Assembly (NCBI RefSeq): GCF_000764305.2
Contig: NW_025935717.1
Location: forward strand, 496,001-560,000
From: Hyalella azteca
Taxonomy: Eukaryota; Arthropoda; Malacostraca; Amphipoda; Hyalellidae
Direction of reading: 5' to 3'
Length of the DNA: 64,000 nucleotides
Below are positions 25,326-36,510 of this stretch, one piece after another. Both the position numbers and the translations under genes were made by a program. The notes beneath the pieces are model-generated. The model did not search any database and was not told the DNA's origin. It worked only from the letters and a program-made list of their open reading frames with translations. Within the stretch, counting starts at the first letter, position 1, and each line of letters begins with the position of its first letter.

Positions 25326-27131
25326 TTACAGATAACGCCAATAATTTACATACATGCCTAAAATTACAAATATTTTAAATCACGTTTTTAGTGCCCCAAA
25401 TATAACAGAAGTCAATAAAATCTAATCTGGAAGACGTTGTTCGTGGCTTTTTATCATTTGGTCAGCAATATTTCGCTTTTTATACTTCAGCAAATCCCAT
25501 TCAAGGTAAAACAAATATTACTATCAATTATACAGTAGAAGTAAAATTAATTTAGCTATCGAACTAGTAAATTCAAATATTTTAATTTTCAGAAGGAATA
25601 TTTGAGGATTTTAAACGTCTAAGCTTTTTGGAAATGTTTTTAAAATTTAATTACAAGTCAACTTAATAAAAATAAAATGCATTTTGAATGTAGGGCGAGT
25701 TTAAATCATCGAAGTCAATCCATTTGTCTCACCGAAATTAAATTTTCTTAAAGTAATACTGAGAAAAAAGCAGGCATTGAAAGTTCAATCCTTAAGAGAG
25801 CCTACAGCGCCAAGCTTGAAAACTCTTTTGAGACAGGGTTTATAGAAATGGTTGTTACAAAAAAATAATTATAATTCAATACTGTTGGTGGTAATTAGTT
25901 ACAATAGTAAATAATAATAAACCTCGACAATTAATATTTGTCTATCTCGCAGCAAAGATCACTAGACATTCGTTTCTTGCCAGCTGAATAACTTATACTT
26001 TACGCCTTCTGTTTCTATAGACCTCGTGTTAACTCGTTCAAATAATTATTAAATGCATTGCAATATGATCTTTTGATCAACACGGCAAGCGGGCATGATA
26101 TTTCAGTATTAAATTATGAAGGAATGGTCCCCTTGCAGGAAAAGTATGAAAAATTCTTCCGACTCGCCAAGTCTCGTTTCGATGTTTTATTAGCAAATAA
26201 CGAAACGTTTGTTACTCCGTTAATACAGGGAGTCGTGCGTACAGCACTCTCAAGATTTTTGTTGTATGGAATTTCATGTGAGTGAAAAATCCAAACTCAA
26301 AATTATACGAAGTGCAATTTATCTAAACCAATTTGCTACAGTATTATGATTTCCAGTTATCATGGACTGTTGAACATAACTCCGTGAGCCTCAAGGTGGG
26401 CAAATATGTCCTAAAATGACACTGAAGGCTAAAACTGCAGAAAAATTTTGTTAACACTAATAAATCATTATTGGATCTGAAATACTAGATATTAAATGAA
26501 AAAAAAAATTAAAAACAAAATTTTTACAAAATCAATAGGCAAATCTTATTTTGATTTCAAAAGGCCAACATTAATGTAATTTGGCTCAATGTTTTTTTTC
26601 ATTTACAACATTTATTTTCTTTCAATTGTACAACTTTTCTATCTTAAAAAAAGACAGAACATGTACACTAATGGAAAATATTTCGGTCTCATTTTTTATA
26701 AATCAATTTTAGCCATTTATTATAAATATCGTACGCTATATGTTACCGATAGAAATTTAAAACTGTTATGAAAAAGATTCAAAAAATATCAGCGAGCACG
26801 TATCGTTTGTTCGCTGGAAAAAATGCGCCACATTTAATCTTTTGACTGGAAGAAACTCACCGCTTTTAAATAATTCTTAAGCACTTTTAAAAATTGTAGT
26901 AACTTGAAGTAAATTTAATCACTTCACCTGGTTCTTTAATTTACACGTGTAGATTAACACTTGAACGTAAGGTATAAATAGAAATTAAAGTAAAATGGTT
27001 GACTTTTATTGGTTCGTTTCGATCGTCGTATGTTTTGTATGGATTTTTGAAGGTATGATTGGAATGGATTTTCAAGTAACAACAGAAGGAGCAACAAGCT
27101 TCGTAAATCAAATTCGGTAAATGATAAATTC

Positions 27132-29876
27132 TTAATGATGATCTTTGTGGCTGGACTTGTGCCCGCTCGACTTGCCATGGGAACTTTTGTGTCCATGGTG
27201 GCCTTTGTGTCCATGATCGCTGTGGTGTCCACTCTTGTGGCCTTTCTTGTGGCCTTTGTCGAAGAAGCCTTTCTTGCCGTGCTTGTCGTGCTTCTTGTGG
27301 CCCTGGGAGACAAGGAGAAATAATTAATTGTCATGTTATTGCATTTGTCTTGACAATTGGCAAGTAATTGACATGTAATTGGCAAGTAATTTGCAAGTAA
27401 TTGGTGAGGAATTGGTCACGTAATTGGCCAGTATATATCAATTAAGAAGCAAGTAATTGACAAAGATTTGCCAATGTGTTAAGCTGGTCTTTGATATTTG
27501 GAAATCTTTAATTTCATTTTCTTAAATTTTAAGTTGTACGTTAAAATTTAAGTCAAATGAATCGCCCAAAGTTTACCAATGTGTTTTCAAAGTTCAAACA
27601 CACTCTAATGATAAAGGCGAAATCTTCGTAATTTCGCGTTCTCAAATCAAGACGAGCAATCAGTTAACCTATAAATTATTATTTCTATTGATTTTGAGGG
27701 AATTAAGTAAAGTACGTACTCCGAATTTGCCTCCTTTGAAGTCGCCGCCTTTGCCGCTCTTGAAGTGTTTGTCGAAGTGCTTGTGGTCGCTGTGGTGGCC
27801 TTTCTTGCCGCCTTTGTCATGGAAGTGTTTCTTGAAGCCAGACTCCTTGATGCTATGCTTGTGTTTGAAGCCCTGGCAATCACGGGGAAATATAGTATGG
27901 TCGGATTTATACCTTGATGCAGGATGTCTAACTTTTCTATTAAAATGTAATTTTGTAGTAAACATCTAAAGTTTCATATTTACAAGGACTTCACAGGTAA
28001 GTCAGCAAAAGTATTCGTAGACAGCCAAACAAACAGTAGAACTTTCGAATATATTAGTGAATATTAATTGAAAACAATCTTCACTCAGTGGATAAACAGA
28101 GATGAAAGCAGCATTCAGGCCCTTCTAATGGAAGAAATTTATAAAAAAGGATTTTAAAACTTCATATTTTCCAGTATTAATCGCAGTTATCAATCTACCT
28201 TCTTAGAGTGGCCTTTGCCAAAGGAGCCTTTGGAGCCTTTCTTGTGTCCCTTGCCTCCTTTCTCGCCTTTCTTGAAGCTGCCGTGTTTGTGACTCTTGTG
28301 GTGGTCTCCTTTGGAGCTTTTGCCGCCTTTGTCAAAGAAGCCCTGGAAGATTTAAGCGTCAGTTGCAGCACTTAATGATATAGAATGACGATAAACAACA
28401 TTCGCTTCTGCGACGTATACTAAAAATAAAATCATGGAAGAAGTATTAGTCAATAATATAAGTCATATGAGTTAGAAGTCTTATATTAACTTTAGTGAAT
28501 CATGTTCAGAAATCATATATAACTACTATTTCTTATGAAGTTTTTTTCTTCAAAAAATTTGTTCGTGCAGTAAAACATGTTTTTAACCTTTTTCCCGTGT
28601 TTGCCGAATGAACCCTTCTTTCCGCCTTTGAAGCCTTTACTGCTCTTGAAGCCTTTGCCGCTCTTGTGTCCATCGGCCTTTTTGTGTCCGCTCTTGTGAC
28701 TGCTCTTGTGCCCGTGCCCTTAAAGAAAAATTTTCTCGATTTCGAATTGAAGAGAATGGAAATAAGTTCATTTTAGATCTTAAAGAAAGTTTTTTTTCAC
28801 AAAATTGAATATTACCTTTCCTTACTATCACTACGTCAACTATGCTCAATGCTTTAACTAAAATAAGCATTAACCTTGATTATCATGGTAGGCAGAAGAT
28901 AATAACTTTTCTATGAATATCATGCTGTGATCCAATATTCATATAAATAGAAATATAACATTAAGAGAATTATCCCATAGTCTGTATGCTTATCCTCAAC
29001 ATATTTTGTGCAAAATTTTGATTACTTCCGGAGAGGTAAGTTGTTCAGTTGTTGGTAAACTTCCTGAAATGATAAGGTGTTCAGCTCCGCCTCACCTCCA
29101 GCTGCGGCAACGAGATCATGCGTGGCGACGGCGCTGAACTGCTGACTTTCGGCAGCCACCAGATCGTCGTCCTCTGCCTCTGCGGTGATCACCGCCGCGT
29201 CGCTGCCGGCCACAGCCGTGGACGCGGCCGCTCGACGGGACGTGAAGCTCGTCTCCCGAGCGACAGCCACCGCCACGCACAACACCGTGCATATTGACTG
29301 TAACGAATGGTTTTCATCATCATGAGGAAAATTTTATATTTTTATATTTTATAAGTATTTTATATTTTTCTGATTATCAATTTATTTAATGTTTTTTTTT
29401 TCAGGGATTTTTCGTTAATATTCTACTTTTCATTGCTACTTATTAGGAAACGGATTTATTAGTATTTTAGTTGTTTGAGGAAGAGAAAAGGAATAAAGAG
29501 CAAAGTTCGATCAAAAAACAAATTGCATTGCGCGAGAATAATGATTCGATAGCCATATAATGAAGAGCACTGTTAACCCAAACTTGATTAATTCATCTGC
29601 AATTTCATAGCAAATAAAACTCAAAGACAATCCTGTGAATTTTATTAATGCCCTTTAATGCATTAAGTTCCCAGACAGTTAGTTTAAGATATAATTTAAC
29701 TAATTTAAACACTCGATAATCTCGAGTCTTGATTTAGTGCGAGTGATAAATGACGAATGATTGATGGAATTGCCTCAAAAAAGTCATGATACTTGATTTT
29801 TGGGGAAATATTAAGCAATTTTTCAAATTTTGAAGAAGGAAACGAAGTCAATTCTCACCAGCAAACACAATCTCAT
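27132..29876 (-). CDS. Gene D: secreted His/Lys/Gly-rich protein, 272 aa
   Basis: complement(join(27132..27302, 27720..27872, 28199..28342, 28588..28718, 29096..29297, 29859..29876)); 819 nt, 272 aa plus TAA. Exon 1 encodes MRLCLL and exon 2 continues SICTVLCVAVAVARETSF, together a signal peptide. Exon 2 then has an SRR site and an Ala/Asp-rich acidic stretch (AEDDDLVAAES) before QQFSAVATHDLVAAAG. Exon 3 encodes GHGHKSSHKSGHKKADGHKS, exon 4 GFFDKGGKSSKGDHHKSHKHG, exon 5 GFKHKHSIKESGFKKHFHDK, and exon 6 GHKKHDKHGKKGFFDKGHKK, ending SHKDHH. Exon lengths 202/131/144/153/171 make it the canonical family member. Exon 4 is nearly identical to that of gene E although the other exons are not. AATAAA occurs 122 nt past the stop (27005-27010). 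Inferred to be secreted and basic; function unknown. The acidic exon 2 could act as a propeptide, but nothing proves it. Confidence 0.88.
27355..27440. repeat. AATTGGCAAGT tandem repeat next to gene D exon 6
   Basis: Six or seven degenerate 12-bp units (AAGTAATTGGC and variants) in intron 5, about 55 bp from the exon 6 acceptor. Confidence 0.6.
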
Positions 29877-30000
29877 TTCGCAGCTACGATGTCTCAGGGA
29901 GACCCTCCGTTGGCAGAAAAGTTTTGGTATTCGTAAAGATGAACAAGTTTTCCTTCGTGTGTTGTGATCGTACCTCCACTCTGCAGTGGGTCGAGATCGA

Positions 30001-30034
30001 GACTGTGACTGTCGAACAACAAGACCAGTTTATA
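30001..30034 (-). promoter_or_regulatory. Gene D core promoter (TATAAA and ACAGT initiator)
   Basis: TATAAA on the minus strand at 30029-30034 with an ACAGTC initiator about 30 bp later (+1 about 30004). This implies a leader of about 128 nt, the longest of the array. Confidence 0.6.
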
Positions 30035-31845
30035 AACTGTCGTATTCGCTGTAGTCTAACCCAAGGCTTGTGTAAAACCCGCAGACAAAGAACAAGGCAA
30101 TCGGCAGCGTAGCCACCGATATCGAAATCTCGGCATGGCTTTTCGCGATGATGAAAATCGCTTTGAAGACAATGAGAATAGCATCAGAATTACTTAACCG
30201 GTGGTGAACTTTTTCAGGAGCTGAAATTGTCTCAGAATTTCTAACTGTTTCTCACACCTTGAAACTCAATGTAATTTTTTTGCCCCACATTCGAACTGAT
30301 CCTAAAAATCGAGAATACATACGAATGATTCACTCACATTCAGTCATATTTTATTAATAAATTTTATTTAGTATGTTCATTATTTATTTGATAAATATTA
30401 GATCAAAATAATTAAACTGCAGTGCCTCACACAATTCGGACAAAGTTTTTGGCAGGTAATTAATTTTCGGGAAATTGTCACCGATTTTATTGCTTCAGAT
30501 TTTGGATATATTATTCACTAAATTAAAAAAAAATTTTTGCAGTGCATCAAAAAATGCAATACGTAATTTGTATAGCATTTCAGCAATCACAATTTTTAAT
30601 TTCATAGTGCTGTCATTTAAAAAATTATTATAATTATTCCCGTCCGAAATCATAATAATTTCAAAATAATATTTAGAGTTGAAAACGAAATGCATGCGCT
30701 CTTCTCGAAGTCGCAAAAAGATTTTAAATTGTTAATATATATTTTATCTAGTAAATTTTATTCAAACTTTTAATCGAAACTGGCCAAATGCATTAAAAAC
30801 GTACGAAATTATTAAAATTATTATTATTAAAAATATCGTTTCAAAAGAGTTTTCCTCGATCATCGGTTGACGTTAATTTCAGGATTAGATAGGATTATCG
30901 TAAATTTCGTAATCTAAACTGAACTCTTTTAATTCCTATTTATTTCTTACTTGCGAGATAAACTATTTACCGTGAAGGAAAATTTGTGTTGTGTAACAAT
31001 TACAGCCAAAAACTTTCGTAAATAACTAAAGAAAGCGAGTGACTCCATTGATTTTCAGTATAATTTTAATATGTGTATTATAACAAATGTGAATAAAATA
31101 AAAGTAGTTTAGGGGATTAATTGGTTAGTTTCGTGGATTGAAAAGTCAGTTTCGGTTACCTCAATAATATAAGATAATGGTAATGCACCTATAAAAAAAA
31201 ACTAGCATATCGCAAATACAATGTTCTCCTAACTGGATTTAGTTCACATAAATAACATGTTTTAACGAAATAAATGTTGAATGATCATGGATAATATAGA
31301 TATTCAGCGATAAAGTGACTTACACCATTTTATTAATTAATTACTTATTTAATTAATTTTAGTAATCTCACCTTACGATTGGCTGTAATAACGCACATTA
31401 ACTGTCAATCTGTGGTAAAAATCGTTTGGTGTTTCTAGCTCGACGCTATTATTTGTAATACTGTATAATAACTAATTACGGTAAGAAATACTGTATAATT
31501 ACTGTATAAATATGATTATTGATTATATATACTGCATAATAAATAATATCTTCCCCTGACTGCAGTACCAGGAAACACCACCGCGAAGTCGAAATGATTA
31601 TGGGTAGCGTGTCGACTTGACGGTGACTTGAGTATTGGTTTGAACACAAGGGCTAAAGAGTCGCTCTAAATTCCCTTGCGTTGGAGAGAGGAGGAATGAA
31701 CACGAGGAACTTTTCGTTTTTATTGTTGATCTTCGGGCGATACACAATTCCACTGTACAAGACACACATTTTATTAGGTCCAAAAGCTCCGGGAAACAGG
31801 GTCTCAGCCTCAGGGATACAACGTCGAGGAATCCTAATCAACTAC

Positions 31846-32215
31846 TGAGGACCACAAAAGCGGACGGCAAGGATACGGGTACGAGCCGCACCACAAAACT
31901 GACAACCTTACAGGAGTGGACAGCAAGGATACGGGTACGAGTCGCACCACAAAACTGACAACCTACAAGGGTACGGGTACGAGCCGCACCACAAAACTGA
32001 CAACCTTACAGGAGTGGACAGCAAGGATACGGGTACGAGCCGTATCACAAAACTGACGACCTTACAGGGGTGGACAGCAAGGGTACGGGTACGAGCCGCA
32101 CCACAAAACTGACAACCTTACAGGAGTGGACAGCAAGGGTACGGGTACGAGCCGCACCACAAAACTGACAACCTTACAGGAGTGGACAGCAAGGATACGA
32201 GTACGAGCGTGCTCC
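31846..32215. repeat. 56-bp minisatellite upstream of and entering the ORF at 32126
   Basis: Units of the form ACGGGTACGAGCCGCACCAC, AAAACTGACAACCTTACAGG, AGTGGACAGCAAGGAT. GGGTACGAG occurs at 31877, 31933, 31975, 32031, 32087 and 32143, i.e. 56 bp apart except for one 42-bp unit. Confidence 0.88.
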
Positions 32216-32698
32216 ACAATGCCGACAACCAACGCAATGATCAGGTGTTCGAGCCCTAATGCACTGCCAAAAACACAGAACCGGTTACGCATCAAAAGCA
32301 CGACTATTGAAGGGTACGAGGCCTTCAATAAGCCGCTGACAATTTACTCGAGCGCAGAGCTTTTTAGCCTCTACGACACGAGGGTGCGAATGGAACGGCT
32401 GTTAACCGCCCAACGCAGCCAAAATCCGGAACTATCCAAGAACTCCACCAATTCCGTTATTAGTCCGTTAGTGGAACTCATTAAAAGTTATGTCCAGAAC
32501 TACGGTGGAGTTTATTCTTTTAAGCCCGAATTCGGCTCTGCCTATTTCTCACCCCACCGTGCCACCGTGTCATTTGTCACCCCACCGTGTCACCCCAACC
32601 CAGTAACACTGAGCACACACAACTTCTCCGCGATGGGTAACTCAGCCAAAATGAGCTTACCTCAACATCTCGTTTACAATGTACAAAACAGACCGTAA
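32126..32698 (+). CDS. Unidentified ORF, 190 aa, possibly part of a mobile element or a chance ORF
   Basis: The first 25-30 residues come from the last units of the 56-bp minisatellite. The remaining 160 residues are non-repetitive and of ordinary composition, e.g. EGYEAFNKPLTIYSSAEL and SPLVELIKSYVQNYGGVYSF, in a local stretch with higher GC than its surroundings. No signal peptide, no recognised domain. The 13-bp sequence ACTGCAGTACCAG occurs on both sides (31559-31571 and 33235-33247), which could mark an insertion of about 1.66 kb, but no inverted ends or poly(A) tail are convincing. I do not recognise the protein; it could be a captured or degenerate element ORF or a non-coding open frame. 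Confidence 0.28.
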   Translation: MDSKGTGTSRTTKLTTLQEWTARIRVRACSTMPTTNAMIRCSSPNALPKTQNRLRIKSTTIEGYEAFNKPLTIYSSAELFSLYDTRVRMERLLTAQRSQNPELSKNSTNSVISPLVELIKSYVQNYGGVYSFKPEFGSAYFSPHRATVSFVTPPCHPNPVTLSTHNFSAMGNSAKMSLPQHLVYNVQNRP

Positions 32699-35600
32699 AC
32701 ACTTTCTAAGTGCAAAAAAGTAGATAATAAAATACAATACAACAAAGTCATCATATTTTTAATCATTTGGCAAACTAATCACAGTTAAAAGTCGAATAAT
32801 CCTAAACTAATTCCGAAGTGACCAAACTTTCCATCGTTCATGACTATCTAGCGCGCACCGTCACCAGGCCAGGAGCAGCTCAACCAATCACGTTGGAGCT
32901 ACACATTCAGTCTCTTCCCGAGACACTAACAACTAAATCCTACAAATATCACAGCTAGACGAGATTCCATATTGCAGTCATGAAATAAATATTTGTTTAC
33001 GCATCGCTTAGTCATACATAAATTAAACCCTTGAGTTAACAAAATAATATCACAATTAAATGAGATTCCATATTGAAGTCATAAAATAAATGTTACCAAC
33101 AATTGACTAGTCTCTAATCTAAGCATAAGATTAATAGAGCGTACAGTAGAACCAATACTTACTAGAAATAAAAAAATATATACCACGAAATAAGCATCCC
33201 GTCATACAGTATAATTTACATAATATACAGTACACTGCAGTACCAGACTTTAGTACCAATTATATTTTTGAAAGTTGAACTTTTCGAAAATGAAAATGTT
33301 AGCTATATATTTTTGAGCAGTTCCATGTTGCGAAGAAGAAGTGCAAGCTATCAATGTACATTGTAAACAATTTTTTTTTCATTCGCTTTTGTTTTTAATT
33401 TTGAGTTGTCAATCCCTCAAACGTTGCAAGTAATTTGTTGTAAAATACGTTGAAGGTGGAGGAGGCCTAGTTAAATTTACTTTTTTCCAGCACTGGTAAT
33501 TGCGTCAACAAAAAATACAATATATGATCTAAATTCATGAGCAACTAAAAAATTTTATACATTCAATGTAATTTTGCATTTGATTGAAATATAGTTGAGA
33601 TATTTTACGATCTCCCGCAATAACGTTGCATCGTTTAGTCGTTGACTTCAAAAATTTTGTTAACGAGTAAAAATTGAATGAATTTCCTAGTACGTGTGGA
33701 GGAGATTTTTAGGCCTATAAGTCAAATTAATTAGCTGCCAGTCCTCGAAAACTCCGTTCGATTTCACTTAATGACGTTTGCTTTTGAAGATATCCCAGAA
33801 AACTGATGCTAGCATTAACCTGAGATTCATGTTTTAACGATTCAAAAATTTGGGTTAGGAGATTTTAACTGTTGCGCAGGAATTTTTTAATTATTTTTTT
33901 AATCATCATTATACATGAAATGCTTGGGCTGTGTTTGCATCACATAACGTTCACATTAGCACAAATGCAAGCTTCAGTATTTAGACTGAAATACGATAAT
34001 TGAACCTTCGTTGCGATCTCAACGGTGCCATTACACGCAGATGTCACGGATTTGTTTTGTTTAAAGAAGAAAACGCTATTCTTTTATTATTACTATTGAG
34101 TGAGGAGTATATGTGTGCTCTGTGAAGATTATTATACACTTTCAATAATCAATTGAGATTATCTTAATTTTTATATTTCAAAGATTATTCTACACTTCTA
34201 TAATCATATGAGAGCGTCTTAATTTTTACGTTTAAAGCTTATTCTAAACTTCCGGTATTCAGTTGTGAGTATCTTAATTTTTCATTTCTCAAGAAACTTG
34301 TTATTAAAGTTCTACCTTTTTTATTCTCTCGTGCAAATGGATATTCCTACAGGGTAAAAATTCGATTTGTCTTCAGAATTTAATTAATAGAATTTAATAT
34401 TCTGGTCACGATCAACTCTCAAGATTGATTTTTTCCGGCCTGATTTTTAATTGCGCATTGCTTGGTCTCTCTGAACAGTTTTTAAAATGTTTTTTTCAAC
34501 AGAATGTTTAAAATTCTCTAATTAATTCGGTGGCGTGGGTTTTTTAGTTATTGCTGCCGTGCTATTTTTTGTGGATTTCTAATTGCTTTTTGTACCATTG
34601 TTCAAAACTTGTTCTCTGGCTTTTAAATTTTCATATGTTTAAATTTGTATCAAAATCTTGAAAATTATTCTACGTTCAAATTATTAAATATTTTGGTATT
34701 GAACGAATATATTGGTAATGCACAAAATTGATCAAATGAATTCGATTGTGCCAAGCCTTAACAGTAAAGTTATTTTAACTATCATTGCCAATTACTCAAC
34801 GTTCATTCAATCTACATTGAATGCGGTTTCGTTGAGCTCCTTCTTAAAATCATAGTAGTAAATTGTCATGAAATAAACATGGGTTGAACTCTTGGTTAGT
34901 TAAAAATTAATTTTTATCTATGTTCGTGGTTTAGTTTACAACATTTTTTTATTATCATGAAGACTAAACTTTTTGCAGTCAGCGTCCATGGAAACACAAG
35001 AATTCGGTGAATGCTCGTTTATTCGAAGATGAGAATGTGGGTACATTCAGATTTAAATTCGATCCTTAAATCTATTTTCGTTCTCGTGAAGTGGCTAACT
35101 ATATTTACAGATCCTCCAGCGTCGAAAAAATTCGAGAACACACATATGAGAACAGAGAGTTAAAAAACAGACATTTTAGACATCAGATAAATATAGGAAG
35201 GAATCTTAAAACCTAGTATATAGTGCATGTAAATAAATTATGAAGAGCTTGTGTCTCACTTCTAAATAATTGTTGGAGTAAAGTTATGGTTAAATAAGGT
35301 TGATTACAAAAAAAAACCTAAAATTTAAATAATAAGAATGCCGAAGAAGTGATTTCGGATGATTTTTTACTAGAATATAAGTGAACTAAACTTTTACTGT
35401 CATTATATCGTATATAGTTTATTAGAATGTGCTGATATTTTCACTAAAAATATGAATTGTGAGAATCTTTCATGGGAGAATAGAGCAGTATAATAAAATA
35501 TAATACTGAAGGTAATAGATGCATTGGAAAGAAGAATCGTGGCTCTGTTAAATTTGCCCCTTCTTACGTTCTAAACTGTGAGTGATTCGAAGCAATTTTG

Positions 35601-36510
35601 AATCCAAAAATCAAAATATACGCAGATTGAGTCGATTCCCGTAGCAGATATCTAAAATGAACTAATTTTGACATGAATTGAACTGAATATTATTAATTAT
35701 GTATGTATGAAATAATAGCCAGAAGACGAAACAGAAGAAGGAATATATGGTTGAAGAGTTATCTGGGGAAATACTTCCCAAAATTTGAACTGAACTTTAC
35801 TGATTTACGAAAATCGAGAATTTTAGCCAAATATGTCTCATTATACTGCTTTACCGTAGATAAACCGTGAGATTAAATTTCACATTGAAATGAAATGAGT
35901 GGTGAATTATTCATGGTTTGTTTATGCATAGAGGCATAATCTGTTCCTTGGAATGAATAAAATATGTAAATGTGTGAAATTTGCTTTGTTTTTTAAGATT
36001 TAGTTTTTTAACGTATGTGAAGAGCCAAAAAATTTTGTACGAAAACCACAAAATGGGCTTCGTTGTGAGGAGTGGAAAGAGTTTCTTTGGTATCAAATGT
36101 GAAAATATTTTTCGAACATATTTTATGGCTGCATCAAGTGGGGGATAGTAGAAGCAAGTATTTAGGCATCAAAGAAAGCGAAGATTACGAGATATAAAGA
36201 ACAAAATTTGTAGCGATATCAAATTCGTGCGGAATGTAAGTTATTTTCTTCAACGAGAAACCGGGAATTTTGCTCAATTAATTTACTAATGAATTTCGAG
36301 CATCTTTGCTGTTGTGAACTGCACATGTTCACGAAAGGTGATCTTAAAATTTTCATATTGCTCGGATAACAAAATATCATATGAGGTGAAATTTGGACTT
36401 ACGAATACGCCTCTCCCACATGTAAAATTAGATGACTTCTGTTGAAACTTCGTAAATCAGAGCAAAAATTATCTCTCATGCGTCGAGGTTCTTCACAGCA
36501 TGGAAATGAC

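Larger units (their letters stand above)
19446..27131. other. Largest intergenic interval (genes E to D, 7.7 kb)
   Basis: Contains the CTCF-like site at 19657, family 2 copies 1-3 and three ORFs that do not resemble the family: 22300-22632, 23947-24225 and 26058-26285, all plus strand. The third, 75 residues with EGMVPLQEKYEKFFRLAKSR, has the most protein-like composition. None has a recognised domain or a convincing promoter, so I do not annotate them as genes. Confidence 0.5.
30035..36510. other. Intergenic DNA between genes D and C
   Basis: Carries the 56-bp minisatellite and 190-aa ORF. A GAGATTCCATATTG-AGTCAT motif is duplicated about 100 bp apart (32961-33000 and 33061-33095). From 33.3 to 36.5 kb I see only AT-rich DNA with no supported gene. 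Confidence 0.55.
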
